64,000 bases of DNA. Source: Brevibacillus daliensis. Its GTDB lineage: Bacteria > Bacillota > Bacilli > Brevibacillales > Brevibacillaceae. Where the stretch lies: assembly GCF_021245735.1 (NCBI RefSeq), contig NZ_JAJISB010000008.1, positions 124,001-188,000 of the forward strand. Reading direction: 5' to 3'. Positions 53,897-62,465 of this stretch are shown in pieces. The notes beneath the pieces were generated by a model. The model saw only the letters and a list, made by a program, of their open reading frames with translations. It had not been told where the DNA came from and ran no database searches. The position numbers were made by a program, and so were the translations under genes. Position 1 is the first letter of the stretch, and each line of letters opens with the position of its first letter.

Positions 53897-54931
53897 TTGC
53901 AAGATCACTCGCAAACAGAACGAAGAAAAACGGAACATATAAAAATATGCATGGAAGAACAAGTAACAAGCAGTGTTACAACTGGACTAGAATCCTACCG
54001 TTTTTTACATGCTGCACTACCCGAAATTAATTTTTCACAGATATCATTGCAAACGGGTTTTATTAATAAAATGGTGAGAACCCCATTTTTAATCAGCTCA
54101 ATGACTGGTGGTACTACCTATGCAAAAGAGATTAATGAAAAATTAGCAGAAGCCGCAGAGATCAGAGGCTGGGTGATGGCACTTGGATCAATGCGTGCAG
54201 CGATAGAAAAAGAAGAGTTGGTCACGACCTTTCAGATACGTAAGAAAGCGCCTACGGTTCCTGTTATCGCTAATTTAGGAGCCGTCCAATTAAATAATGG
54301 ATATGGCATAGATGAATGCAAGAGAATTGTAGATATGGTAGAGGCAGATGCACTTGTACTTCATTTAAACAGCATGCAGGAGGTTTTTCAGGCAGAAGGA
54401 GATACCAATTTTCATCAGCTGATAACCAAAATTGCACAAGTATGTAAAGCTTCAGATGTGCCAGTTGGGGTGAAGGAGGTTGGGTTTGGATTTGACTCTG
54501 CTTCCGCCAGTAAATTGATTGAAGCAGGCGTATCTTTTATTGATGTAGCTGGAGCAGGCGGAACTTCATGGATTGAAGTGGAAAAACATCGTAACAAGAA
54601 TAAACGAATTTGGGATGCAGCAGAAGCATTTCTTGATTGGGGAATCCCGACGGCTACAAGTATTCTTGAAGTAAGGAAAGTCTCAACCGATCTATTGCTA
54701 ATAGGTAGTGGCGGAATTAGAACTGGAGTAGAAGCAGCTAAAGCAATTGCACTTGGAGCGGATTTTGTTGGATTTGGGCGTTCGCTACTACAAGCTGCGA
54801 CTAGTTCAGTTGAAGAAGTCTTGCAAGAAATGGAGCGGATAGAATTCGAATGTAAATCTGTCATGTTTGGGATTGGAGCAAGTGATTTACAGGCATTAAA
54901 AACGACAGAACGCTTGTTTAAAAAGGAATAG
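53897..54931 (+). CDS. fni: Type 2 isopentenyl-diphosphate delta-isomerase
   Basis: This 344-residue FMN-dependent enzyme interconverts isopentenyl and dimethylallyl diphosphate. Typical motifs are RRKTEHIKI near the start, SSMTGGTTYAKEIN, ALGSMRA, VPVIANLGAVQL, QIHLN-like LVLHLNSMQEV, VKEVGFGFD, DVAGAGGTSW and GSGGIRTGVEAAKAIALGAD. Start is probably TTG 53897, six bases after GAAGGTG; GTG 53888 overlaps that site. Length agrees with B. subtilis Fni (349). It stands alone. Confidence 0.94.
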   Translation: MQDHSQTERRKTEHIKICMEEQVTSSVTTGLESYRFLHAALPEINFSQISLQTGFINKMVRTPFLISSMTGGTTYAKEINEKLAEAAEIRGWVMALGSMRAAIEKEELVTTFQIRKKAPTVPVIANLGAVQLNNGYGIDECKRIVDMVEADALVLHLNSMQEVFQAEGDTNFHQLITKIAQVCKASDVPVGVKEVGFGFDSASASKLIEAGVSFIDVAGAGGTSWIEVEKHRNKNKRIWDAAEAFLDWGIPTATSILEVRKVSTDLLLIGSGGIRTGVEAAKAIALGADFVGFGRSLLQAATSSVEEVLQEMERIEFECKSVMFGIGASDLQALKTTERLFKKE

Positions 54932-55048
54932 TTAAATCAGAAGAGCTATCATGATAAAAATGAATTGACCGTACCCTCCTGATCTGATAGCTTCAAGGCA
55001 AGAGATCATTTATCGGTAAAGAAAATTTGAGCAAGAGGAGGGAGATTA

Positions 55049-56293
55049 GTGGTTAGCCGGTTATTTGCTTCATATCCACGTGAATTGTGGATTTTAGCAT
55101 TAGGTGCCATCATTAACGTGACGGGTGCCTCTTTTATTTGGCCTTTAAACAATATTTATATCACAACAATACTGGATAAACCTGCTACGATCGCTGGTCT
55201 TGTCCTGATGTTACATGCAGGAACAGGTATTATTGGAAGCATGGTGGGAGGCTACCTTCATGATAAGGTGGGTGGCGTTAAAACCATTTTAACGGGAGGC
55301 ATCATCTCTACAGCATGTGTTTTCTCCCTAGCTTTCTTTCGGGATTGGTACTTTTATGTGTTTATTATGGGAGTACTAGGATTCGGGAATGCTCTTGTAT
55401 TGCCAGTACTGAATGCAATGGCTGGTACGATTTGGCCTAAAGGGGGACGGCGTGCGTTTAATCTCGTCTATCTTTCACAAAACCTTGGTGTTGCTGTGGG
55501 TTCTGCGCTAGGCGGATTAGTGGCAGGCGTCTCATTTCAACTTGTTTTTATCGTAAATGGGATTACTAATTTGATCTTTTTGGCAATTATCTTAATCGGG
55601 TTACGCAATAAAATGAAACGCCCTTCCGTTGAGAACACGAGCGAGCCCAAGACGAAGCAATATGATGATGTACACGTAAAAGTGAGAGGACCATCTATTT
55701 GGCAATCTCCTTATGGTATTTCCCTCATGATCTTATGTTTAGGTTTTGCTATCACATGGATTCCCTATGCACAATGGTCAACCAACTTCTCTTCTTACAT
55801 GACTGATCTAGGTTTTAAGCTGTCACAATACAGTTTATTATGGACGATTAACGGTGCACTAATCATTTTGGCACAACCGTTATGCTCCCTGCTTACTCAA
55901 AGGGTACTAAAAGGTTTGCGTTCTCAAATGCTGACGGGACTTCTCATTTTTGCTGCTGGGTTTGGTGTATTAACTATCAATCAATCATATATGTTTTTCG
56001 TGATTGGAATGATGATTGTAACCTTCGGGGAAATGTTACTTTGGCCAGCAATTCCAGCAGCTGCTGCAGAACTCTCCACTCCTGGGAAGGAAGGCTTTTT
56101 TCAAGGTGCAATAAGCGGTTCCGCAACAGCAGGAAGGATGTTTGGACCGGTTATTGGTGGTTTTCTATATGAGAACTTTTCACCGATTATTATGATATAT
56201 GCAATGGTTGCTATTTGTTTGATTCCAATGATTTGTTATATGGTCTATGATCGACCTGTCTATTCAAAAGTACAGGAAACATTACATAGATAA
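55049..56293 (+). CDS. MFS transporter
   Basis: This 414-residue protein has twelve hydrophobic helices, with the MFS loop GGYLHDKVGGVKTILTGG after helix 2 (a G-x-x-x-D-x-x-G-x-K pattern) and a charged central loop (about 190-220). It resembles multidrug or sugar efflux MFS proteins of Bacillales. The start is GTG after GAGGAGGGAG. It lies 118 bases after fni with only a weak hairpin between and may share its transcript. Substrate unknown. Confidence 0.85.
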   Translation: MVSRLFASYPRELWILALGAIINVTGASFIWPLNNIYITTILDKPATIAGLVLMLHAGTGIIGSMVGGYLHDKVGGVKTILTGGIISTACVFSLAFFRDWYFYVFIMGVLGFGNALVLPVLNAMAGTIWPKGGRRAFNLVYLSQNLGVAVGSALGGLVAGVSFQLVFIVNGITNLIFLAIILIGLRNKMKRPSVENTSEPKTKQYDDVHVKVRGPSIWQSPYGISLMILCLGFAITWIPYAQWSTNFSSYMTDLGFKLSQYSLLWTINGALIILAQPLCSLLTQRVLKGLRSQMLTGLLIFAAGFGVLTINQSYMFFVIGMMIVTFGEMLLWPAIPAAAAELSTPGKEGFFQGAISGSATAGRMFGPVIGGFLYENFSPIIMIYAMVAICLIPMICYMVYDRPVYSKVQETLHR

Positions 56294-56710
56294 ATACCTA
56301 ATCATCTTGTCAGGGGATCTGTTGCTGCTTCATTAAAACAGATCCTCTTATTTGTTGTGTAGAGTTTTTCTATACATGACTGACAGGGAAAATATAAAAG
56401 AATGACGAATTGTACGAAAAAAGGATATCAAGTCATGCACAATCAATGAAAATAGATTTGACTGGACGCTTGATGGGCAAAATAGGAAAATAACTATTTT
56501 AATCTGGAAGTAAGACAAAAAATATTCTTTTTCGCGAACATTTATATTCGATGTTGTTTACTTTGGCTGAATTTCGTATAGTTAAACAGGTGAAAAACAT
56601 GTCAAGGTTGATTCAATTTCACACCAAGCAGTTAAAAATGACAAAATACCAGTACATATGAAGCGGTGTAGATAAATTACTGAGAGGAACGAGAGAGGGG
56701 GAAGTAATCT
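56294..56710. other. 417-bp intergenic region before the ECF operon
   Basis: The left end has a weak terminator for the MFS gene (GGATCTGTT at 56315-56323 with AACAGATCC at 56337-56345). Near 56533-56556 lies CGCGAACATTTATATTCG with a dyad AACAT-N9-ATGTT, faintly like a PurR box. CTGAGA at 56680 is not part of a TPP riboswitch, because the other conserved TPP elements are absent. No gene was seen. Confidence 0.45.
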
Positions 56711-57580
56711 ATGGCAAACGAACCACTATTACAGGTGGAAGATGTCTCCTACTCCTATAAGATAAATTCAAAAGAAACTCTACAAGTCTTAACAGATGTG
56801 AGTTTTTCTGTACAAAAGGGAGAATATGTAGCGATAATTGGTCATAACGGATCGGGAAAGTCAACGTTATCTAAGCTACTAAACGGAATTCTTGTTCCAG
56901 AGAAGGGGCAAGTACGTGTGAAGAACTTGCTTACTAGTGATCGCACCCAGATAAAAGAGATTCGACGTACCGTCGGCATGGTCTTTCAACACCCTGACAA
57001 CCAAATCGTGGCGACCATTGTGGAAGATGACATTGCGTTTGGTTTAGAGAATATAGGGGTTCCTCACGACGAGATGGATGCAAGAATAACTGGAGCGCTA
57101 GAAGCCGTAGGAATGAGCGAATATCGCTATCGTCCACCCCATCACCTATCTGGTGGACAAAAACAGCGAGTAGCGATTGCAGGAATTCTAGCCATGCAGC
57201 CGGAATGTCTGGTATTAGATGAAGCCACCAGTATGTTAGATAGTTATGGTCGAGATGATGTATTGGCCATCATGCGCAAGCTCCATGAGAACGGAATGAC
57301 TATTATTACAGTGACTCACCATATGAATGAAGTGATTGAAGCTGATAGAGTAATTGTAATCGCTGAAGGCAAGATCGCAATGGTGGGGAGTCCCAGAGAG
57401 ATTTTTATGAGGCAGCAGGAACTGGAGTCGCTACATCTCGACGTCCCTGATTGTAGTAGAATAGCAAAAGTTTTACATCAAGAAGTCTCTTCGTTCAACG
57501 CTACTGCGATGAATCCTGAAGAGATTGTATCAGAAGTGAAACGGCTGACTCACGTTAATCAAGAGGAGAGCAAATCATGA
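56711..57580 (+). CDS. ecfA1: ECF transporter ATPase A1
   Basis: This 289-residue ABC ATPase of an energy-coupling-factor vitamin/micronutrient importer has Walker A GHNGSGKST (about 42-50), Q-loop MVFQHPDNQIVATIVEDDIAFG (typical ECF wording), signature LSGGQKQR and Walker B LVLDEATSMLD. AGAGAGGGGGAAG precedes the ATG. Its stop overlaps the start of ecfA2 by 4 bases. It pairs with A2 to drive the EcfT/S complex. The standard ecfA1-ecfA2-ecfT order of Firmicutes is followed here. Confidence 0.95.
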   Translation: MANEPLLQVEDVSYSYKINSKETLQVLTDVSFSVQKGEYVAIIGHNGSGKSTLSKLLNGILVPEKGQVRVKNLLTSDRTQIKEIRRTVGMVFQHPDNQIVATIVEDDIAFGLENIGVPHDEMDARITGALEAVGMSEYRYRPPHHLSGGQKQRVAIAGILAMQPECLVLDEATSMLDSYGRDDVLAIMRKLHENGMTIITVTHHMNEVIEADRVIVIAEGKIAMVGSPREIFMRQQELESLHLDVPDCSRIAKVLHQEVSSFNATAMNPEEIVSEVKRLTHVNQEESKS

Positions 57581-58437
57581 ACCAGCCTATTTTGAGTGTA
57601 AAAGATCTAACGTATGTATATATGAAAAGCACTCCTCTTGAGCATCAGGCGCTTTTGGGAGTGAATATGGAAATCACAGAGGGTGAGATAGTTGCCATCA
57701 TTGGTCATACTGGATGTGGTAAATCTACGCTCATTCAACACTTTAATGGTATACATTTCCCGCAAACCGGACATGTCATGATCAACGGCATGGATCTAAC
57801 TAAACCAAAGCTGGATGTGAAGTCGCTTCGCAGACAGGTGGGACTCGTTTTTCAGAATCCAGAGGATCAACTCTTTGAAAAGCTTGTCGGGGATGATATT
57901 GCATATGGCCCTTTCAAAATGAAGCTTCCTTTGGAAGAGGTTAGGGAACGAGTGAAGTGGGCAATGGAAATGGTAGGTCTTCCTTTTGATGAGATGAAAG
58001 ACCGTGCGACCTTTGCATTGAGTGGTGGACAAAAACGGAAGGTAGCTTTAGCGGGAGTTCTTGCCCTACGCCCAAAAATATTAGTGTTGGACGAGCCTAC
58101 AGCGGGTTTAGATCCAAAATCTCGTAGAGAACTACTGGAGAAAATTAAAAAATTGAACCAGGAAGAGGGTATTACCGTAATTTTCGTCTCTCATAATATG
58201 GAGGAGGTTGCCTATTTGGCAGACCGTATCTATGTAATGGCAGGTGGAAAAGAAGTATGCCATGGTACACCTGAAGAGATATTTACTAACCCAGAAATAA
58301 TCTTGCAGCATCGAATCGGGACACCAGAGACTGTGAGAACCTTACATCGACTACATGAGGAAGGATACGCTGTCAATACAGGGAGATTCCGAGTAGAAGA
58401 TGCATCAACAGAAATTCGCAAACTTTTGCCAGAGTAG
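57577..58437 (+). CDS. ecfA2: ECF transporter ATPase A2
   Basis: This 286-residue second ABC ATPase of the ECF module has Walker A GHTGCGKST, Q-loop LVFQNPEDQLFEKLVGDDIAYG, signature LSGGQKRK and Walker B ILVLDEPTAGLD. The C-terminal part (HRIGTPETVRTLHRLHEEGY) is typical of EcfA2. It is translationally coupled to ecfA1 and followed 11 bases later by ecfT. Confidence 0.95.
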   Translation: MNQPILSVKDLTYVYMKSTPLEHQALLGVNMEITEGEIVAIIGHTGCGKSTLIQHFNGIHFPQTGHVMINGMDLTKPKLDVKSLRRQVGLVFQNPEDQLFEKLVGDDIAYGPFKMKLPLEEVRERVKWAMEMVGLPFDEMKDRATFALSGGQKRKVALAGVLALRPKILVLDEPTAGLDPKSRRELLEKIKKLNQEEGITVIFVSHNMEEVAYLADRIYVMAGGKEVCHGTPEEIFTNPEIILQHRIGTPETVRTLHRLHEEGYAVNTGRFRVEDASTEIRKLLPE

Positions 58438-58448
58438 GAGGTGAAAAC

Positions 58449-59291
58449 GTGTCCTCACCGTTTGAACTGACCCGTAATATAACCATAGGGCAATATCTTG
58501 TCCGTAATTCTATCATACACAAGCTGGACCCCAGATTTAAGCTTGCTTCTTTTGCCATCCTGCTTGTAGGTATCGCCATATGTGATTCTTATATTGGGAA
58601 TTTGATTGGTTTATTTCTATCCATCTACTTGTTCCACCTTGCATCAATACCTGTTAGTTATGGTGTTTCAGGTTTAAAGCCTGCTATTCCTTTTATGATT
58701 ATTATTGGTCTCATGCAACTGTTTTTGTATAAAGAAATGTCGCCAGATAATGTGATTTATTGGCAGTTAGGTTTTTTAGAAGTATCTAGCGCTAGTATAA
58801 AAATTGTCATCATATCAGTTCTACGCTTTATGCAAATCATATTTTTAAGTAGTATTTTAACGTTGAGCACATCTACAACGGAAATTACCAGAGGCTTGGA
58901 GCGACTACTGTCGCCATTGCAAAAGGTGAAGTTTCCCGTGCATGCCTTCTCTCTAATTATTACGATTGCGATTCGTTTTGTACCTACTTTCGCGATGGAA
59001 ATGGAAAAAATGATGAAAGCGCAAGCCTCAAGAGGAGCGGAATTTGGCACAGGCGCTTGGTGGCAAATTATCAAAAGAACAACGGAAATGTTCCCTTTGA
59101 TTATCCCTCTCTTCAATGTTGCTCTAGCAAGGGGAGAAGACCTTATTTTAGCAATGGAAGCACGTTGTTATACCCCAGGTTCATCCAGAACGGTTTATAC
59201 GCAGTACAAAGCGAACGGAAATGATTATGTTGCATTGCTGGTTAGTGTAGGAATTGTCTTTGTGCTTGTTTTCATTCCATATCCGTGGTAA
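58449..59291 (+). CDS. ecfT: ECF transporter transmembrane subunit T
   Basis: This 280-residue membrane protein with about five to six helices couples the two ATPases to the substrate-binding S component. The two cytoplasmic coupling motifs are present: ASRGAEF (ARG-type) and AMEARCYTPG. The N-terminal YLVRNSIIHKLDPRFKLASF is characteristic of EcfT. The start is GTG after AGGAGGTG. Confidence 0.95.
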   Translation: MSSPFELTRNITIGQYLVRNSIIHKLDPRFKLASFAILLVGIAICDSYIGNLIGLFLSIYLFHLASIPVSYGVSGLKPAIPFMIIIGLMQLFLYKEMSPDNVIYWQLGFLEVSSASIKIVIISVLRFMQIIFLSSILTLSTSTTEITRGLERLLSPLQKVKFPVHAFSLIITIAIRFVPTFAMEMEKMMKAQASRGAEFGTGAWWQIIKRTTEMFPLIIPLFNVALARGEDLILAMEARCYTPGSSRTVYTQYKANGNDYVALLVSVGIVFVLVFIPYPW

Positions 59292-59326
59292 AAATCAATA
59301 GAAAAACGAGATAAAGGAGGAGATTC

Positions 59327-59878
59327 ATGGTGGAAAGAGGACTCACAGTACGAAAAATTGTGATTGCCGGGGTGCTAGGAGCGATTGCGATCCTGCTTGG
59401 TGTGACTCGTATCGGTTATATTCCTGTTCCTACACCTGCTGGTAATGCTACAATCATGCACATCCCCGTAATCATTGGTGCGATTATGGAGGGCTGGGGC
59501 GTTGGTATGATAATTGGACTTATCTTTGGTGTATCATCTTTTTTAAATGCCACCGTCGTACTATTTAAAGACCCGCTCGTAGCCATTTTACCTCGACTTC
59601 TTATTGGGGTATTCGCCTATATTACGTATGTAGGATTAAAAAACTTTAATCAGTATGTAGCAATCGGCATGGCAGGATTTGTAGGTTCACTAAGTAATAC
59701 GATTCTGGTTATGACAATGGCAGTTGTTCAAAACTACCTGGTCCCTGGCGCGGCTATAGCGGTTGTACTTACCCAGGGGATTCCGGAGGCAATTGTCTCG
59801 GTTATTGTAACCCTTGCTGTTGTTACCACCTGGAAAAAACTAGGACCATCCGGAAAGCAAAAGTCAAAAATATCCTGA
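59327..59878 (+). CDS. ECF transporter substrate-binding (S) component
   Basis: This 183-residue membrane protein has about six helices and begins with the S-component pattern VRKIVIAGVLGAIAILLG (Ala-x3-Ala helix 1 contact to EcfT), then TPAGNATIMHIPVIIGAIME. Such proteins capture a specific vitamin or precursor. I cannot assign the ligand from sequence. It lies 35 bases after ecfT in the same operon, so it is the dedicated S unit, although the shared ECF module may also serve other S proteins. AAAGGAGGAG precedes the ATG. Confidence 0.88.
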   Translation: MVERGLTVRKIVIAGVLGAIAILLGVTRIGYIPVPTPAGNATIMHIPVIIGAIMEGWGVGMIIGLIFGVSSFLNATVVLFKDPLVAILPRLLIGVFAYITYVGLKNFNQYVAIGMAGFVGSLSNTILVMTMAVVQNYLVPGAAIAVVLTQGIPEAIVSVIVTLAVVTTWKKLGPSGKQKSKIS

Positions 59879-59899
59879 ACATGCAGAATATGATTGTTT

Positions 59900-59930
59900 T
59901 AGCTCTACTATTATTAGTAGAGCTATTTTT
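59900..59930 (+). terminator. Rho-independent terminator of the ECF operon
   Basis: TAGCTCTACT (59900-59909) pairs perfectly with AGTAGAGCTA (59916-59925), followed by five T. Confidence 0.9.
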
Positions 59931-60009
59931 ATGCTAAAAGAACATAGTAATCTGAAATGCTTCGTGGAATAATAAGAGGATGATAAAAATTCGCAATGGG
60001 GAGAGTTAC

Positions 60010-61275
60010 ATGTTCGATAAAGAGAAGCACATACATAACAAACGTATTCATGCAGAGCGACTATCTTTACGAATCGAGCAGCTAGCTATGATCGGAAAGA
60101 CGGATCGGAATGGTGTTACACGTCTTCCTTTGACTGAAGAAGATGATAAGGCACAACAATTGGTTGGAGAATGGATGAAGCAAGCTGGCATGAAGGTAAG
60201 AAGAGATGATTTTGGCAATCTGATTGGCAGAAGAGAAGGAAGTGATCCTGACGCCACTGCTATCATGATCGGTTCACATATAGATTCTGTTCCTAATGGT
60301 GGTAAATTTGATGGAACGGTTGGAGTGATCAGCGGCATTGAGATTGTTCAGGCCATACATGATGCCAACGTATCTCATAAACATCCGATCGAAGTCATAG
60401 CATTTTCTGATGAAGAAGGGGCTCGTTTTTCAGATGGGTTATTTGGAAGTAGGGGGATATGCGGTTACCTTACAGATAAAGAACTAGCAGTTATCGACGT
60501 GGAAGGAATTAGTCGAAAGGAAGCGATGGAGCAATTTGGACTATCGACTGAGAAAATGGCTAATTCTGTTCGAAATGCTACAGATGTTAGAGCTTATCTA
60601 GAGATACATATTGAACAAGGACCTTATTTACAAGCGATGAATCAACCTGTCGGACTTGTTACCTGCATTGCTGGTTCTTATGTGTTACGAATTACGCTTC
60701 GGGGAGAAGCAGGTCATGCTGGAACTGTCCCAATGCCAATGAGACGTGATTCTATGATGGGTGCAGCAGAGGCTATGGTAGCAATTGAAAAATTATGTGG
60801 ACATGATGCGAAGCTGCCAACAGTTGGGACGGTTGGCACCCTTGAAATTTTTCCTGGGGCATCCAATGTTATTCCATCGGAAGTAAGCTTTACCCTTGAT
60901 ATTCGAGATTCCGACGATGAGCGCCTACATAAGCTGATAACCGATGTTGAGGTGGTACTTGCAGACATTTCTTTACGCCGTGGACTTGAGTACCATATTG
61001 AACAGTTGCTATCTGAGTCACCAGTAGAGCCTTCCCACAAGCTCATGGAACAACTTAGATCTTCTGCCGACAAACATGGAATGATCCTGCCAGAATTAAT
61101 TAGTGGTGCTGGACATGATGCTATGATCATGGCCTCTATCACTGAAATGGCAATGCTATTTGTCCGTTGTAAGGATGGGATTAGTCACAATCCCAAAGAA
61201 TGGGCAGATGCAGAAGATATCGCAATTGGTGTCTCTATTCTTTGTGATACTGTGCTCAAACTGTCGAATGAATAA
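60010..61275 (+). CDS. M20-family Zn-dependent amidohydrolase (hydantoinase/carbamoylase family)
   Basis: This 421-residue cytoplasmic dimetal hydrolase cleaves N-carbamoyl or ureido groups in relatives such as allantoate amidohydrolase, N-carbamoyl-L-amino-acid hydrolase and beta-ureidopropionase. Metal motifs are GSHIDSVPNGGKFDGTVG (His, Asp), FSDEEGARF (Glu pair) and YLEIHIEQGPYL (His). The dimerisation domain begins near AGSYVLRITLRGEAGHAGT and the final metal His is probably in GISHNPKEW. I chose ATG 60010 after GGGGAGAG. It follows the ECF operon after a terminator; a metabolic link is plausible but unproven. Confidence 0.88.
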   Translation: MFDKEKHIHNKRIHAERLSLRIEQLAMIGKTDRNGVTRLPLTEEDDKAQQLVGEWMKQAGMKVRRDDFGNLIGRREGSDPDATAIMIGSHIDSVPNGGKFDGTVGVISGIEIVQAIHDANVSHKHPIEVIAFSDEEGARFSDGLFGSRGICGYLTDKELAVIDVEGISRKEAMEQFGLSTEKMANSVRNATDVRAYLEIHIEQGPYLQAMNQPVGLVTCIAGSYVLRITLRGEAGHAGTVPMPMRRDSMMGAAEAMVAIEKLCGHDAKLPTVGTVGTLEIFPGASNVIPSEVSFTLDIRDSDDERLHKLITDVEVVLADISLRRGLEYHIEQLLSESPVEPSHKLMEQLRSSADKHGMILPELISGAGHDAMIMASITEMAMLFVRCKDGISHNPKEWADAEDIAIGVSILCDTVLKLSNE

Positions 61276-61344
61276 CAATTTTTGAAACACTCTATCTAGG
61301 ATATTCGTATGAAGGAATACATACGTGACGATGGGAGAGTTAAT

Positions 61345-62142
61345 ATGAAGGAGACAAAAGAGTATTTACATAAAGAATTAGATGCTGTGCTTGCCTGGGA
61401 GCAAGATCAGAAAGATTTATGGTTCTGGGAAAAAATAGGTCGGCTTCCGTTCGTGTTACTCGACAGGGTAGCTCCCAAAATGTTAAAAGATAAAGTTGGT
61501 GAAATGCTCAATGAGTTAGGTGCCTTTATCCAGTCTGGAGGAAAGCATCTCATTAGCGAAAAAGATATACTAAATCGCTTTCCTGACAAGCCCAATCATC
61601 TAAGTCAGGTATCTGCAATGCCGTTAACTGAGATGGATCAGGTGGCCAAGGATTTGGGCACTTCACGAACCAATGTTGCTACTGTACAAGGTGCGAGTAC
61701 CGGATTTGGTGGCATGTTCACATTAGCAATTGATATTCCCATGATTATTGGCTTATCTCTTAAGGTTTTACAGGAGATTGCTATAGTGTATGGCTTTGAT
61801 CCGCATGACAAAACGGAGCGTGTCTTTATTATTAAATGCCTTCAGTTTGCTTCAGCGGATCTGGTCGGAAAAAAAGCAATTCTGGATGAATTGGCTGATA
61901 TGGAGAGCAAAGAAAAGCACAAGGAAGTAATTGCTCAAATCCAAGGATGGCGAGAGGTTTCTCTTACCTTCATGGATAATATGGCTTGGAAAAAATTATT
62001 CCAAATGATCCCCATAGCGGGGATGTTTTTTGGAGCATATCTTAATCGGTCTCATATTGCAGACATTGCAGAAACAGGACATATGTTGTATCGAAAACGC
62101 AGAATACTGCATAAACTACAGGAATGTGAAGAGAGAAAATAA
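61345..62142 (+). CDS. EcsC family protein
   Basis: This 265-residue protein has the EcsC pattern: a charged N-terminus, DLGTSRTNVATVQGASTGFG, a hydrophobic helix pair (GGMFTLAIDIPMIIGLSLKV), FDPHDKTERVFIIKCLQFA, and the Gly-rich membrane segment IPIAGMFFGAYLNRSHIADI with C-terminal ETGHMLYRKRR. B. subtilis EcsC is encoded with the EcsAB transporter, but here the gene is alone. GGGAGAG precedes ATG 61345; the in-frame ATG at 61309 has no site. Confidence 0.85.
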   Translation: MKETKEYLHKELDAVLAWEQDQKDLWFWEKIGRLPFVLLDRVAPKMLKDKVGEMLNELGAFIQSGGKHLISEKDILNRFPDKPNHLSQVSAMPLTEMDQVAKDLGTSRTNVATVQGASTGFGGMFTLAIDIPMIIGLSLKVLQEIAIVYGFDPHDKTERVFIIKCLQFASADLVGKKAILDELADMESKEKHKEVIAQIQGWREVSLTFMDNMAWKKLFQMIPIAGMFFGAYLNRSHIADIAETGHMLYRKRRILHKLQECEERK

Positions 62143-62206
62143 TTGGCAAGTAAGAGAGAGTTATGATACACTAGTTAAAACTTTCCTGTAAGGAGGTGCA
62201 AGGTAC

Positions 62207-62350
62207 GTGAGTGGATCTGTTCAAGCTTGGTTTATTGTTGAAACATCCAGTATGACACATGATTTTTCCAACTACGGGAGAAGTCTGTCCTTTTTTGGAC
62301 CAACAATACCATATGAACAGAAACAAAAACGGCGTACCACGCATCGTTAG
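62207..62350 (+). CDS. Small 47-residue protein of unknown function
   Basis: A short frame starts with GTG eight bases after AAGGAGGTG, a near-perfect ribosome site. The peptide has SMTHDFSNYGRSLSFFGPTI in its middle and a basic end KQKRRTTHR. No signal or membrane helix. I do not recognise it. The strong site and the terminator about 35 bases after the stop argue that it is translated. Confidence 0.55.
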   Translation: MSGSVQAWFIVETSSMTHDFSNYGRSLSFFGPTIPYEQKQKRRTTHR

Positions 62351-62384
62351 CAACCAGGAGTAATTTACTCATAATGAAAACGAC

Positions 62385-62414
62385 AGCTGCGGGTTATTTG
62401 CCTGCAGCTTTTTT
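62385..62414 (+). terminator. Rho-independent terminator after the small ORF
   Basis: AGCTGC (62385-62390) pairs with GCAGCT (62404-62409), extended by GG/CC with one bulge, followed by six T. Confidence 0.75.
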
Positions 62415-62465
62415 GTGTTTTGCTATCGAAATAACCTCGTAAACAAGGAAAGGCGGATATATACC

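Noticed and set aside
56680-56685. CTGAGA as in TPP riboswitches, before the ECF operon
   Set aside because: The other conserved TPP elements, such as the ACC-CUGAUC region, are absent, so it is a chance hexamer.
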